A DNA stretch of 64,000 nucleotides from Hyphomicrobiales bacterium (GCA_900470775.1 UCBZ01000003.1:98452-162451); one strand, 5' to 3'; counted from the stretch's first letter, positions 29,681 through 40,065 are shown. The notes: a model not told the origin generated them from the sequence alone. Made by a program: numbers and translations.

Positions 29681-31044
29681 GCGCTGACATTCTGGTCGTG
29701 GACGACGAGACCGATATCCGCGAGCTGGTGGCTGGCCTGCTCGAGGACGAGGGCTATCGCACGCGCAAGGCAGGCTCCGCCGACGAGGCGCTGGCGGCGA
29801 TCGCGGCGCGGCGTCCGAACCTGGTCTTTCTCGACATCTGGCTCCAGGGCAGTCGCCTCGACGGCCTGCAGGTGCTCGAACTGATCAAGCAGGGCCATCC
29901 TGATCTCGCGGTGGTGATGATCTCCGGGCATGGCAACATCGAGACCGCGGTCTCGGCGATCAAAAGCGGCGCCTACGACTTCATCGAGAAGCCCTTCAAG
30001 GCCGACCGGCTCGTGCTCGTCGCCGAGCGGGCTCTGGAGGCGTCGCGTCTGCGGCGCGAGGTCCGCGAGCTCAAGAAGGGCTCGACCCAGGCCAGCCGCA
30101 TTGTCGGACGCTCGACCGTGGTCAACCAGCTCCGCCAGACGATCGAGCGCGTCGCGCCGACCAATGCGCGCGTGCTGATCACCGGCGAGCCGGGCTGCGG
30201 CAAGGAACTCGCGGCCCGCACGCTGCACGAGGCCTCGACGCGCTCGTCTGGCCCCTTCGTCGTGATCAACGCCGCGACGATCACGCCTGAGACCATGGAA
30301 GAGGAACTCTTCGGCGTCGAGGCTGGCGAGGGCCGCTCGCGCCGCGTCGGTGCGCTTGAGGAGGCCCATGGCGGCTCGCTCTATATCGACGAGATCGGCG
30401 ACATGCCGCGCGAGACGCAAAGCCGTATCCTGCGCGTGCTGGTCGACCAGAACTTCCAGCGCGTCGGCGGCGCGACCCGGGTGCATGTCGATGTCCGCAT
30501 CGTCTCCTCGACCAGCCGCGACCTCGCGCAACTGATCACGGATGGCCGTTTCCGCGAGGACCTCTACCACCGCCTTTCGGTCGTGCCGGTCAAGGTTCCG
30601 GCCCTGTCCGAGCGGCGCGAGGACGTGCCGGAGCTGATCGAGTTCTTCATGGAGCAGATTTCCGTCGCATCGGGCCTGCCCAAGCGCCGGATCGGCTCGG
30701 ATGCGATGGCGGTGCTGCAATCGCATGAATGGCCGGGCAATGTCCGCGAGCTGCGCAATAACGTCGAGCGGCTGATGATCCTGACCAAGGGCGATCCCAC
30801 CGCCGACATCACGGTCGAGATGCTGCCGGCCGAGGTCGGCGCGATGGTGCCGACCACGCCATCGGGCTCCGGCGGCGAGCGGTTGATGAGCCTGCCGCTA
30901 CGCGACGCCCGCGAGATCTTCGAGCGCGAATACCTGATCGCGCAGATCGCGCGCTTCTCCGGCAATATCTCGCGCACGGCGGAATTCATCGGCATGGAAC
31001 GCTCGGCGTTGCACCGGAAGCTGAAATCGCTCGGCGTCGGCTAA
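29677..31044 (+). CDS. ntrX: Nitrogen regulation response regulator NtrX, without GAFTGA
   Basis: 455 residues. Receiver domain with D53 in VFLDIWLQG, AAA+ domain with Walker A TGEPGCGKE and Walker B LYIDEIGDM, and a C-terminal HTH (ISRTAEFIGMERSALHRKLKSLG). Where NtrC has GAFTGA, this protein reads VEAGEGRSRRVGALEEA, so the sigma-54-contact loop is missing. That is a known feature of alphaproteobacterial NtrX as I recall it, and implies action at sigma-70 promoters or as a repressor. Translation is coupled to ntrY. Confidence 0.95.
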   Translation: MSADILVVDDETDIRELVAGLLEDEGYRTRKAGSADEALAAIAARRPNLVFLDIWLQGSRLDGLQVLELIKQGHPDLAVVMISGHGNIETAVSAIKSGAYDFIEKPFKADRLVLVAERALEASRLRREVRELKKGSTQASRIVGRSTVVNQLRQTIERVAPTNARVLITGEPGCGKELAARTLHEASTRSSGPFVVINAATITPETMEEELFGVEAGEGRSRRVGALEEAHGGSLYIDEIGDMPRETQSRILRVLVDQNFQRVGGATRVHVDVRIVSSTSRDLAQLITDGRFREDLYHRLSVVPVKVPALSERREDVPELIEFFMEQISVASGLPKRRIGSDAMAVLQSHEWPGNVRELRNNVERLMILTKGDPTADITVEMLPAEVGAMVPTTPSGSGGERLMSLPLRDAREIFEREYLIAQIARFSGNISRTAEFIGMERSALHRKLKSLGVG

Positions 31045-31071
31045 TCGAAAGTCAGGCGCGTCCTGCATGCC

Positions 31072-31092
31072 GGCCTGCGCGCGACGCAGGCC
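31072..31092 (+). terminator. Hairpin after ntrX
   Basis: A perfect 8-bp stem GGCCTGCG/CGCAGGCC with a 5-base loop lies 28 bases after the ntrX stop. There is no T-run, so it may only be a weak or Rho-assisted end, or a stabilising hairpin. Confidence 0.35.
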
Positions 31093-31121
31093 GATCGCCG
31101 CGATGCAAGGCAATGTTGCAC

Positions 31122-31151
31122 TTGCGTTGTCGGCTGACTCGACGATCTAAT
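31122..31151 (+). promoter_or_regulatory. Candidate promoter of hfq
   Basis: TTGCGT (31122-31127), an 18-base spacer and TCTAAT (31146-31151), about 100 bases before the hfq start. By eye only. Confidence 0.35.
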
Positions 31152-31257
31152 GAGATGTCGGTGTCCCGAAGCGGCAGGCACTCGCCTGCGCCGCGAACGG
31201 GACGAAATGGATCGCGGGCTTGAACCCGATCAGCGATCCCAACAACAGGGGCTACCC

Positions 31258-31506
31258 ATGGCCGCAGAGCGGGCACAAAATCTACAGGACACGTTCCTCA
31301 ACTATGTACGCAAGCAGAAGATTCCGCTGACGATCTTCCTCGTCAATGGCGTGAAGCTGCAGGGCGTCGTCACCTGGTTCGATAATTTCTGCGTCCTGCT
31401 GCGGCGCGACGGGCATTCCCAGCTCGTCTACAAGCACGCCATCTCGACGATCATGCCCGGCCACCCGGTGCAGCTGTTCGAGCCCGAGGAACAGGACAAG
31501 GTCTGA
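31258..31506 (+). CDS. hfq: RNA chaperone Hfq
   Basis: 82 residues. Sm1 ([20 protein letters not shown] and [20 protein letters not shown]) and Sm2 ([12 protein letters not shown]) motifs are complete. The hexamer pairs small RNAs with mRNAs and would be the natural partner of the small RNA at 36.4 kb. The start follows family length; an upstream extension to 31150 is rejected. It is followed five bases later by hflX, the usual hfq-hflX pair. Confidence 0.97.
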   Translation: MAAERAQNLQDTFLNYVRKQKIPLTIFLVNGVKLQGVVTWFDNFCVLLRRDGHSQLVYKHAISTIMPGHPVQLFEPEEQDKV

Positions 31507-31511
31507 TCCCG

Positions 31512-32891
31512 ATGGGCGCCCGCAGCGATGCGGACGAGGCGCGGGCGGCGGTCAAGCCGCTCGACGCCATCGAGCGCGAGATCGCCGCCAACACCCGCGC
31601 CTATGTCATTGGGCCCTATCAGCATCGCCGTGGCGCGGCGGACGCCAACCAGCGTTCCTTCGCGGCCCGGCTCGATGAGGCTGTGGGCCTGGCGGCGGCG
31701 ATCGACCTGACCGTCGTCGAGCCGATTCAGGTCATGCTGACGGCGCTGCGGCCCGCGACCTATCTCGGCAAGGGCAAGGTCGAGGAGATCGCCGAGCGTA
31801 TCACCATCGAGGAGATAGGCCTCGTCGTGATGGACTGTGCGCTGTCGCCGGTGCAGCAGCGCAATCTCGAAAAGGCCTTCGGCTGCAAGGTCATCGATCG
31901 CACCGGCCTGATCCTCGAGATCTTCGGCCGCAGGGCGCGCACCAAGGAAGGCGCGCTGCAGGTCGAGCTCGCCCATCTGAACTACCAGAAGAGCCGGCTG
32001 GTGCGGTCCTGGACCCACCTTGAACGCCAGCGCGGTGGCTTCGGCTTCCTCGGCGGCCCCGGCGAAACCCAGATCGAGGCCGACCGGCGCATCATCCAGG
32101 AGCGCATGACCAAGATCGAGCGCGATCTGGAGGCGGTCAAGCGCACACGCGGACTGCATCGCGCCAGCCGAAAACGCGTGCCTTATCCGGTGGTTGCGCT
32201 GGTCGGCTATACCAATGCCGGCAAGTCGACCCTGTTCAACCGCCTGACCTCGGCCGAGGTGCTGGCACAGGACATGCTGTTTGCGACGCTCGATCCAACC
32301 GCCCGCGCGCTCAAGCTGCCGCATGGCGCCAGGATCATGCTGTCGGACACGGTCGGTTTCATCTCCGACCTGCCGACGCAGCTCGTCGCCGCCTTCCGCG
32401 CCACGCTCGAGGATGCGATCGAGGCCGACGTGCTGCTGCACGTCCGCGACGTCGCGCATGAGGACACGCAGGCTCAGGCCGCCGATGTGCAGGGCATCCT
32501 GCGCGATCTCGGCATCGATCCCGACGATGGCCAGCGCGTCGTCGAGGTCTGGAACAAGTCCGATTTGCTGGCGCCGGAGGAGCGCGAGCGCCAGCTCGGC
32601 GTCGCCGGGCTGAAACCTGAGGTGTCGCGTCCCGTCCTCGTTTCGGCGCTGACCGGGGACGGAATCGGCCGCCTGACCGATGCGATCGAAACCCGCATCG
32701 CCCGCAGCCGGCCGGTCTATCGCCTGGCGCTGGCGCCCGGCGACGGCAAGTCGCTGGCCTGGCTGCATGCCAATGGCGAGATCCTCGAACGCAAGGACGC
32801 GGAGGACGGCGCCCTGTCCCTGCGCGTGCGGCTGCCGCCGGAGCGGGAAGGGGCGTTTGGCGTGCGCTTCCCGGAAGCGCAGCTGGACTAG
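31512..32891 (+). CDS. hflX: GTPase HflX
   Basis: 459 residues. An N-terminal HflX-specific domain ([55 protein letters not shown]) leads into the Obg-like GTPase: P-loop [33 protein letters not shown] and NKSD. HflX splits stalled ribosomes, especially after heat stress. [19 protein letters not shown] is the conserved glycine-rich linker. Confidence 0.96.
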   Translation: MGARSDADEARAAVKPLDAIEREIAANTRAYVIGPYQHRRGAADANQRSFAARLDEAVGLAAAIDLTVVEPIQVMLTALRPATYLGKGKVEEIAERITIEEIGLVVMDCALSPVQQRNLEKAFGCKVIDRTGLILEIFGRRARTKEGALQVELAHLNYQKSRLVRSWTHLERQRGGFGFLGGPGETQIEADRRIIQERMTKIERDLEAVKRTRGLHRASRKRVPYPVVALVGYTNAGKSTLFNRLTSAEVLAQDMLFATLDPTARALKLPHGARIMLSDTVGFISDLPTQLVAAFRATLEDAIEADVLLHVRDVAHEDTQAQAADVQGILRDLGIDPDDGQRVVEVWNKSDLLAPEERERQLGVAGLKPEVSRPVLVSALTGDGIGRLTDAIETRIARSRPVYRLALAPGDGKSLAWLHANGEILERKDAEDGALSLRVRLPPEREGAFGVRFPEAQLD

Positions 32892-32911
32892 ACGGCCGGC
32901 GGAGTAGGCCC

Positions 32912-33490
32912 CTAAGCGGCCTCGCTGGACTCGGCTTGCTGCAGGGTCTTGAGCACGGACACGCTTACGCCCTCCCGTTCCAGCGCGGCACGGCCGCCCA
33001 TGCCGTCGAGCTCGAAGACGAACAAAGCTGCGCTGCACCGGGCACCGAGCCGGCGCACCAGTTGGACGGCAGCCAGCGCCGTCCCTCCGGTCATCAGGCA
33101 GTCGTCGATAATCGCGACGCAGCGCCCGGCGAGCGGGTTCGCCTTCGATATCGCGACGCCATCGCCGAGTTCGTAATTGTCCATGATGTTGCGGATCACA
33201 TCGACCCGGATCGAGCCGACCTTGCGGATATCGAGCAGTCCGATGGCATTGCGATAGGCGAGCGCTCCGGCGAACCCCAGCCCTCCGACATCGATCCCGC
33301 CGACGATATCGATCTCCGCCGGCAGGACCTGCGCCATCGCATCGACGACGAGCCGTGCAGTCGCTCCGCAGCTCGCGAACGGGGAGGTGTCGGGGAAATC
33401 CACGCCTTTCGCCGGATGGTTTTTCCAGCGGCGATACCTGACCGGAAAGGGCGGCGCGTCGGTCGAGGTGACGATGCTGACGCATTCCAT
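32912..33490 (-). CDS. Phosphoribosyltransferase-domain protein (adenine phosphoribosyltransferase-like)
   Basis: About 192 residues. The PRPP-binding motif is [20 protein letters not shown], and [20 protein letters not shown] is the early hood-loop region, as in Apt. The segment [20 protein letters not shown] resembles the Apt N-terminus (F-P-x-x-G-I-x-F-x-D). Substrate is not certain because the usual ASRG pyrophosphate loop is replaced by VGGLGFAG. The start could be 33544 (18 residues longer); I chose 33490 for its weak GAGACGGA site. It converges on hflX, 20 bases apart. Confidence 0.72.
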   Translation of the reverse strand: MECVSIVTSTDAPPFPVRYRRWKNHPAKGVDFPDTSPFASCGATARLVVDAMAQVLPAEIDIVGGIDVGGLGFAGALAYRNAIGLLDIRKVGSIRVDVIRNIMDNYELGDGVAISKANPLAGRCVAIIDDCLMTGGTALAAVQLVRRLGARCSAALFVFELDGMGGRAALEREGVSVSVLKTLQQAESSEAA

Positions 33491-33760
33491 GATTCGCAGG
33501 TCCGTCTCGCCCGTTTCGACAGCCTTTTCATGCCTGCTCGACATGGCCGTGACAAATGCGCCTTTCCTGATCCCGTCCAAATCGCCGGGCACGACAGCGT
33601 TACGTCGGCCGAGATCACGACCTCCTGCGTCCTGCGGCACTCTGCCGCCCGACACTTCCCCGGCCCGCCGCCTTGACATGCGGGGCCGCTTGGCAGAGGC
33701 GTATCTACGCGCATCATGTTGATCGCAAAGGCTTTTTTTAATTATTCCAAGGAGAAGGCG

Positions 33761-34846
<1,086 letters not shown>

Positions 34847-34849
34847 GCC

Positions 34850-35317
34850 ATGGCCGTTTCGCTCAAGGAATCGCAGGATGGCGACCTCGGTGAGGTCGCC
34901 GATATCAACGTCACGCCGTTCATCGACGTGATCCTGGTGCTGCTGATCATCTTCATGGTCGCAGCCCCGCTCTCTACCGTCGATGTTGCAGTCGATCTCC
35001 CGGTCTCGAATGCGCAGCCGCAGCCACGCCCGGATGCGCCGATCTTCCTGACCGTGAAGGGCGACCTCTCGCTGGCGCTGGGCAATGACGGCGTGGCGCG
35101 CGAGGCGCTCGGGCCGACGCTCGACGCCCGGACCAGCAACGACCGCGAGCAGCGCATCTTCCTGCGCGCCGACGGCGCTGTCGCCTATCGCGAATTGATG
35201 GAGGTGATGAACCTGCTCAGGCAGGCGGGTTATCTGAAGATCGGTCTCGTTGGGTTGGAGGACACCGGGCAGGGCGCGGCACAGGCAGCGCCTGCGGGTG
35301 GAGCGGCGAAGCCATGA
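34850..35317 (+). CDS. exbD: ExbD-type TonB-system subunit
   Basis: 155 residues. N-terminal cytoplasmic stretch then a single membrane helix with the essential aspartate (INVTPFIDVILVLLIIFMVA), and a periplasmic domain ending in Ala/Gly-rich residues. It assembles with ExbB. Starts three bases after exbB; its stop overlaps the tonB start (ATGA at 35314). Confidence 0.95.
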   Translation: MAVSLKESQDGDLGEVADINVTPFIDVILVLLIIFMVAAPLSTVDVAVDLPVSNAQPQPRPDAPIFLTVKGDLSLALGNDGVAREALGPTLDARTSNDREQRIFLRADGAVAYRELMEVMNLLRQAGYLKIGLVGLEDTGQGAAQAAPAGGAAKP

Positions 35318-36234
35318 GCGCGTTCGGGAGCCTCGCTCATCGCTCGAACTCGCTGGGCTCCCGGTTGTGGCCGGCGGTCTTGCGATGGGCTCTGGCGATG
35401 GTCGTCGTCGCCGGCGCGCATGGTGCGGCCGGCTGGATGATCGTGAGCTGGCAGCGCGCCGAGGCGGCCATGGGCACGCCGCCAGCCGCGGTGATGATTG
35501 AGCTCGCTCCGCTTGCCGTCGCGCCCGAGGCGCCGCCGCAGGAGGTCGCGCCCGGTCCGCAGATGGAAGAGGCCCAGCCCGAGCCGCAGCCAGACCCCGT
35601 CGTCGAGAAGCCTCCGGAACCCGAGCCGGCGCCGCCCGCGCCGGTCGTCGAGCCCCCGCCGGTCGAGCCGCCGCCGGTCGTGGAACCGCAGCCCGTCGTG
35701 CAGCCGGAACCCGAGATCAAGATTCCGGAATTGCCCACGCTGCCTGACGCTGCCGCGGTGCTGGCGCCGCCGCCCGCGCCCAAGCCGCGTCCCAAGGTCG
35801 TCGAGCGCAAGCCGCCGCCCAAGAGGCAAGTGGTTGAGCGCCGCAAGCCGATCAACCAGGACAAGCCGCCGGCCGAGCGCACGACCGCGTCCACGGCACA
35901 GGCTGAGACTGCACCGAGCGCGGCCGCCCCTTCGCAGGGTGCCTCATCCGCCCCGTCCGTCTCGCCGGCGAGTTGGCGTGGTACGCTGCTGGCGCATCTC
36001 AACCGCTACAAGCGCTTCCCCGGCGGGGCCAGCCCCGGCACGGTGCAGGTGGCCTTCAGCATCGACCGGTCCGGGCGCGTGCTGTCGGCCCGCCTCGTCA
36101 GCGGCTCCGGGGATGCGGCGCTGGACGAGGAGGCCGTGGCGATGGTGCGCCGCGCCAGCCCGGTTCCGGCGCCACCGACCGGATTGGGCGGCAGCACCGT
36201 CATGCTGGCCGTTCCGGTCAAGTTCTCGCGCTGA
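35314..36234 (+). CDS. tonB: TonB energy-transducing protein
   Basis: 306 residues. One N-terminal transmembrane anchor (LRWALAMVVVAGAHGAAGWMIV), then a periplasmic spacer dense in Pro-Glu/Pro-Lys/Pro-Val (residues 70-190). The C-terminal TonB domain is WRGTLLAHLNRYKRFPG ... VQVAFSIDRSGRVLSARLV ... LDEEAVAMVRRASPVPAPP. It couples ExbBD to outer-membrane siderophore/heme receptors. Translation is coupled to exbD. No receptor gene is present in this window. Confidence 0.93.
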   Translation: MSAFGSLAHRSNSLGSRLWPAVLRWALAMVVVAGAHGAAGWMIVSWQRAEAAMGTPPAAVMIELAPLAVAPEAPPQEVAPGPQMEEAQPEPQPDPVVEKPPEPEPAPPAPVVEPPPVEPPPVVEPQPVVQPEPEIKIPELPTLPDAAAVLAPPPAPKPRPKVVERKPPPKRQVVERRKPINQDKPPAERTTASTAQAETAPSAAAPSQGASSAPSVSPASWRGTLLAHLNRYKRFPGGASPGTVQVAFSIDRSGRVLSARLVSGSGDAALDEEAVAMVRRASPVPAPPTGLGGSTVMLAVPVKFSR

Positions 36235-36385
36235 GCAGCGAACTGGGATGCCGGTGCCCGGCCAATCGATCTCTACCGCGCCGCCGAGCAGCGTTTGCGC
36301 GTCGACGCCGCCTTTGGCGGAACGCCGTGGTTTCAGGACCGCCGCTGATAAGCAGGACACGCCGACGGCCCAGACGCACCCGGAA

Positions 36386-36467
36386 AGAAAAAAGGGCCGC
36401 GCGTGAGCGCAGCCCAAGTCTAGGGAGGAAACGCCCAAGGAGGGCGACGCAGCATCGCTGCTGCGGT
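36386..36467 (-). ncRNA. Small RNA of the rhizobial anti-Shine-Dalgarno (suhB/alpha-r) type
   Basis: A transcript of about 80 bases is inferred. Upstream lies a minus-strand promoter: TTGCGA (36497-36502), 17-base spacer, TATGTC (36474-36479). The body has a CGCAGCA-GCGA-TGCTGCG hairpin, then two unpaired-looking anti-SD motifs, CCCTCCTTGGG and TTTCCTCCC. It ends with a 9-bp terminator stem (36394-36402 with 36407-36415) followed by six T. The TTGGGCGTTTCCTCCC core matches my memory of the Hyphomicrobiales suhB/alpha-r14-like sRNA group. Such RNAs bind Hfq (also in this window) and block ribosome binding sites. The family name is recalled, not searched. Confidence 0.72.
36394..36415 (-). terminator. 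Terminator of the small RNA
   Basis: Minus-strand 9-bp stem with one G-T pair, TCAC loop, then six T (plus-strand A-run 36388-36393). It would also oppose transcription entering from the ABC side. Confidence 0.8.
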
Positions 36468-36473
36468 GCGTGA

Positions 36474-36502
36474 GACATAGGTGCGGGGAGCCCGGCTCGC
36501 AA
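36474..36502 (-). promoter_or_regulatory. Promoter of the small RNA
   Basis: TTGCGA-N17-TATGTC on the minus strand, with the expected start near 36467, right before the first hairpin of the RNA. Confidence 0.55.
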
Positions 36503-36645
36503 GCGCAAAAGGGCAGCATCATTGTCCTATTTTTTGAGCATGCGCTGCCAGAGGCGCTGTCTCGCGCGACTTGTGCGGATTTCAGCCGCTGCCCACCTGC
36601 TGAAACCGCCTCGGGGCAGTCCCGGCCCGTGCCGCTTTTTAGGCG

Positions 36646-36696
36646 TTGACACGCAGTTTGGGCCTATTCAAATTCATAGGCATACAAATGAATTTG
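36646..36696 (+). promoter_or_regulatory. Promoter and operator of the ABC transporter operon (site C)
   Basis: A -35 TTGACA (36646-36651) is followed by a 17-base spacer and CAAATT. This -10 overlaps a 9-bp perfect dyad, CAAATTCAT-N10-ATGAATTTG (36669-36696). The central TTTGTATGC on the minus strand is shared with site A at 47917-47934. Placement over the -10 suggests repression, probably by the MarR protein of this cluster. Confidence 0.55.
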
Positions 36697-36794
36697 CCGG
36701 CTGACGCAAGGTTGGCGGCATGCGACATCTGTCCAAGAGCGAATTGTCGAAGAACCCGGGGCATCCGCCACCGGGCCAGACATGGGGAACAGCG

Positions 36795-38012
36795 ATGACG
36801 ATCGACCGTCGGAGTTTTCTGGCCGGCGCCTCCGCCGGAGCCACCATCATCGCGGCCCCGTCTCTGGTGCGCGCGCAGGGGGCAGGGCCCATCAAGGTGG
36901 GCGAGATCAACAGCTACACCGCCCAGCCGGCCTTCCTGAAGCCCTATCGCCAGGGCTGGGAACTGGCGCTGGAGCAGATCAATGCCGGCGGCGGCGTGCT
37001 CGGCCGCAAGATCGAAACGATCTTCCGTGACGATGCCGGCAAGCCCGAGGACGCCGTGCGCCATGCCGGCGACCTGATCAACGCCGAAAAGGTCGACCTG
37101 CTCTCGGGCGGATTCCTCTCCAATGTCGGCCTCGCCATTGCCGATTTTGCCTTGCAAAACAGGAAGCTCTATGTCGCCTCTGAGCCGCTCTCGGACGCCG
37201 TCGTCTGGGCCAAGGGCAACCGCTACACCTTCCGCCTGCGGCCCTCGACCTACATGCAGGCCGCGATGCTGGTCGAGGAGGCCGCCAAGCTTCCCGCCAA
37301 GAAATGGGCGATCGTCGCGCCGAACTACGAATACGGCCAGTCCGCGGTGAAATGGTTCAAGGACCTGCTCAAGAAGGCCAAGCCCGATGTCGAGTTCGTC
37401 GCCGAGCAGTTCCCGGCGCTCGGCCGCATCGATGCTGGTGCCACCGTGCAGGCGCTGGAAGCCTCCAAGCCCGACGCCATCTTCAACGTCACCTTCGGCG
37501 GCGACCTGACCAACTTCGTCCGGCAGGGCAACACGCGCGGCCTGTTCGAAGGGCGCACGGTCGTCTCGATGCTGACCGGCGAGCCTGAATATCTCGATCC
37601 GCTCGGCGCCGAGGCTCCGGTCGGCTGGATCGTCACCGGCTATCCTCATGCCGATCTCAAGACGCCCGAGCACACCAAGTTCTACGAGGCCTACAAGGCC
37701 AAGTTCGGCGACTACCCGCGCCTGGGCTCGATCGTCGGCTACGACACGATGAACTCGATCGCAGCCGCCCTGGCCAAGGCCGGCTCGACCGATACCGAGA
37801 AGCTCGTCGATGCGCTGAAAGGTCTGAAATTCTCCTCCGCCTTCGGCACCGCCGAGTATCGCGCCATCGATCACCAGTCGACGCTCGGCGCCTTCGTCGG
37901 CAAGACCGCGCTCAAGGACGGCAAGGGCGTGATGGTCGACTGGAGCTATCGCGACGGCGCGAAATACCTGCCGAGCGACGCCGAGGTGAAGCTGCTGCGC
38001 CCGGCGGGTTAG
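36795..38012 (+). CDS. ABC transporter substrate-binding protein (branched-chain-amino-acid type), Tat-exported
   Basis: 405 residues. The N-terminus MTIDRRSFLAGASAGATIIAAP is a twin-arginine signal. The mature part is a type-1 periplasmic binding protein of the HAAT/LivK group (VGEINSYTAQPAFLKPYRQG, IETIFRDDAGKPEDAVRHA, VGYDTMNSIAAALAKAG). These proteins bind amino acids, urea, aromatic acids and other small carboxylates; the ligand here is not readable. The flanking catabolic cluster suggests nicotinate or a related N-heterocycle (inference). GGGGAA precedes the ATG. Confidence 0.88.
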   Translation: MTIDRRSFLAGASAGATIIAAPSLVRAQGAGPIKVGEINSYTAQPAFLKPYRQGWELALEQINAGGGVLGRKIETIFRDDAGKPEDAVRHAGDLINAEKVDLLSGGFLSNVGLAIADFALQNRKLYVASEPLSDAVVWAKGNRYTFRLRPSTYMQAAMLVEEAAKLPAKKWAIVAPNYEYGQSAVKWFKDLLKKAKPDVEFVAEQFPALGRIDAGATVQALEASKPDAIFNVTFGGDLTNFVRQGNTRGLFEGRTVVSMLTGEPEYLDPLGAEAPVGWIVTGYPHADLKTPEHTKFYEAYKAKFGDYPRLGSIVGYDTMNSIAAALAKAGSTDTEKLVDALKGLKFSSAFGTAEYRAIDHQSTLGAFVGKTALKDGKGVMVDWSYRDGAKYLPSDAEVKLLRPAG

Positions 38013-38044
38013 CAGGAGTTCAGACTATCCGGCTCATGAACCTC

Positions 38045-38149
38045 CGTCATCCCGGACAAGCGGTGAAGCCGCGCCGATCCGGGATGCATCGGAGGGCTCC
38101 GAGCTCTACGATGGATCCCGGGTCTGCGCTGCGCTTGCCCGGGATGACG
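38045..38149. repeat. Dispersed palindromic intergenic element, copy 2
   Basis: Same family as 17092-17179, opposite orientation: CGTCATCCCGG at one end and CCCGGGATGACG at the other, with CGGAGGGCTCC and CTCTACGATGGATCCCGG inside. It separates the binding-protein gene from the permease gene. Its hairpin could hold binding-protein mRNA at a higher level than the permease. Confidence 0.85.
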
Positions 38150-38178
38150 GCAGAGCTTTGGCCCAAGGCATCGTCAGC

Positions 38179-40065
38179 ATGATCGACCTCATCCTCAACC
38201 AGACGCTGAACGGCCTGGCCTCGGCCTCGTCGCTGTTCCTCGTCGCGTCGGGCCTGTCGATCATCTTCGGCGTGACGCGGATCGTGAACTTCGCCCATGG
38301 CTCGCTCTACATGCTCGGCGCCTATCTGGCCTGGACGCTGGTCGGGCGCTTCGGGCCGACTGATGCGCTCGGCTTCTGGGGCGGAGTGCTGCTGGCGGCG
38401 GTGCTGACCGGGCTCATCGGCGTGGTGATCGAGGTGCTGATCCTCAGGCGGATCTACCAGGCGCCGGAACTGTTCCAGTTACTCGCGACCTTCGGCGTCG
38501 TGCTGATGCTGCAGGATGTCGCGCTCGGCCTCTGGGGCGCCGAGGACAAGATCGGGCCGCGCGCGCCGGGCTTCAAGAGCTTCGTCATCCTCTTCGGCAA
38601 CCGCTTCCCGACCTATGAACTGTTCCTGATCGCGGTCGGGCCGCTCGTGCTCCTGATCCTCTGGCTGCTGTTCCAGAAGACGCGCTGGGGCACCCTCGTG
38701 CGGGCCGCGACGCAGGATCGCGAGATGGTCGGCGCGCTCGGCGTCAACCAGCGCCTGCTCTTCACCTCGGTCTTCGCCTTCGGCTCGATGCTGGCGGGAC
38801 TGGGCGGCGCGCTGCAGTTGCCGCGCGAGGCCGTGACGCTGCACATGGATCTGTCGATGATCTCGGAGGCCTTCGTCGTCGTGGTCGTCGGCGGGCTCGG
38901 CAGCGTTACCGGCGCCTATCTCGCCGCCGTGCTGATCGGCATCCTGCACGCCTTCGGCATCCTGATCTTTCCAAAGATCACGCTTGTCCTGGTCTTCCTC
39001 GTCATGGCGGTGGTGCTGGTGGTGAAGCCCTATGGCCTGATGGGCAAGGCTCCGGTCGGCCATCAACGCGCCCATGGTCCTGCCGAGCCGCTGCTGCTGC
39101 CGGCCGATGGCCTGACCAAGCTTGCCGGGCTGATCGGGCTGATCATCCTCGCGCTCGCGCCGCTGGTGGCACCCGATCACATCCTGCTGACGCTGACCGA
39201 ACTCGTCATCTTCGCGCTCTTTGCCGCAAGCCTGCACTTCATGATGGGGCCGGGCGGCATGGCCTCCTTCGGTCACGCTGCCTATTTCGGGCTGGGCGCC
39301 TATGGCGCGGCGCTCGCGGTCAAATGGCTCGGTGCACCGATGGAGCCGGCGCTGCTGCTCGCGCCCTTCCTGGCGGGCATCGCCGGCGTGGTCTTCGGCT
39401 GGTTCTGCGTGCGGCTGTCGGGCGTCTATCTGGCCATGCTGACGCTTGCGTTTGCACAGATCGCCTGGGCCACGGCTTTCCAGTCGGTCGATCTCACCGG
39501 CGGTGACAACGGCATCCTCGGTGTCTGGCCCTCAGCCTGGGCCGTCTCGAAGCCGGCTTATTACTACCTGACGCTGGCTGTCTGCGCGGCCTCGATCGTG
39601 GCGCTGCGGCTGACGATCTTCTCGCCCTTCGGTTATGGCCTGCGCGCCGCGCGCGACAACCCGCTGCGGGCCGAGGCGATCGGGCTCGACGTCGTTCGCA
39701 TCCAGTGGGTCGCGTTTGCGGTCGCGGCGTTTTGCGCCGGCATTGCGGGCGGGCTCTTCGCCTTCTTCAAGGGCTCGGTCTTCCCGACCTATATGGCGAT
39801 CCCGCGCTCGGTCGATGCGCTGCTGATGGTGCTGCTCGGCGGCGTCCAGACCGTCTCGGGCCCAATCATCGGCGCTTTCGCCTATGCCGGGCTCAGCGAG
39901 CAGTTGATGAAGCTGACGATGTACTGGCGCTTCGTGCTGGGGCTTTCGATCGTGCTGCTCGTCGTGCTCTTCCCGCGCGGGCTTGTCGGGGCCGGGCTGG
40001 CCTTGCGCGAACGCTGGCGAAAGGAGCCGGAACCGGCCGCTACGCTGGTCGAGGCACGTCCATGA
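38179..40065 (+). CDS. Fused LivH-LivM-type ABC permease
   Basis: About 628 residues, twice a single permease. Residues 1-290 are LivH-like (GLSIIFGVTRIVNFAHGSLYMLGAYLA ... AFVVVVVGGLGSVTGAYLAAVLIG). Residues 310-620 are LivM-like (GGMASFGHAAYFGLGAYGAA ... LLMVLLGGVQTVSGPIIGAFAYAG). Both carry the EAA-like loops that dock the ATPases. Separate LivH and LivM are usual; the single fused chain would form the whole channel. I chose the ATG at 38179, seven codons inside the reading frame. Its stop overlaps livG. Confidence 0.93.
   Translation: MIDLILNQTLNGLASASSLFLVASGLSIIFGVTRIVNFAHGSLYMLGAYLAWTLVGRFGPTDALGFWGGVLLAAVLTGLIGVVIEVLILRRIYQAPELFQLLATFGVVLMLQDVALGLWGAEDKIGPRAPGFKSFVILFGNRFPTYELFLIAVGPLVLLILWLLFQKTRWGTLVRAATQDREMVGALGVNQRLLFTSVFAFGSMLAGLGGALQLPREAVTLHMDLSMISEAFVVVVVGGLGSVTGAYLAAVLIGILHAFGILIFPKITLVLVFLVMAVVLVVKPYGLMGKAPVGHQRAHGPAEPLLLPADGLTKLAGLIGLIILALAPLVAPDHILLTLTELVIFALFAASLHFMMGPGGMASFGHAAYFGLGAYGAALAVKWLGAPMEPALLLAPFLAGIAGVVFGWFCVRLSGVYLAMLTLAFAQIAWATAFQSVDLTGGDNGILGVWPSAWAVSKPAYYYLTLAVCAASIVALRLTIFSPFGYGLRAARDNPLRAEAIGLDVVRIQWVAFAVAAFCAGIAGGLFAFFKGSVFPTYMAIPRSVDALLMVLLGGVQTVSGPIIGAFAYAGLSEQLMKLTMYWRFVLGLSIVLLVVLFPRGLVGAGLALRERWRKEPEPAATLVEARP

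Larger units (their letters stand above)
36235..36794. other. tonB to ABC transporter intergenic region
   Basis: A 560-base region with no supported protein gene. It contains a small RNA on the minus strand (36386-36467) and a promoter and operator-like dyad for the ABC transporter (36646-36696). Reading frames through it lack family similarity or ribosome sites. Confidence 0.6.

Noticed and set aside
33673..33716. TTGACA ... TATCTA promoter for exbB
   Set aside because: The spacer would be 23 bases, too long.
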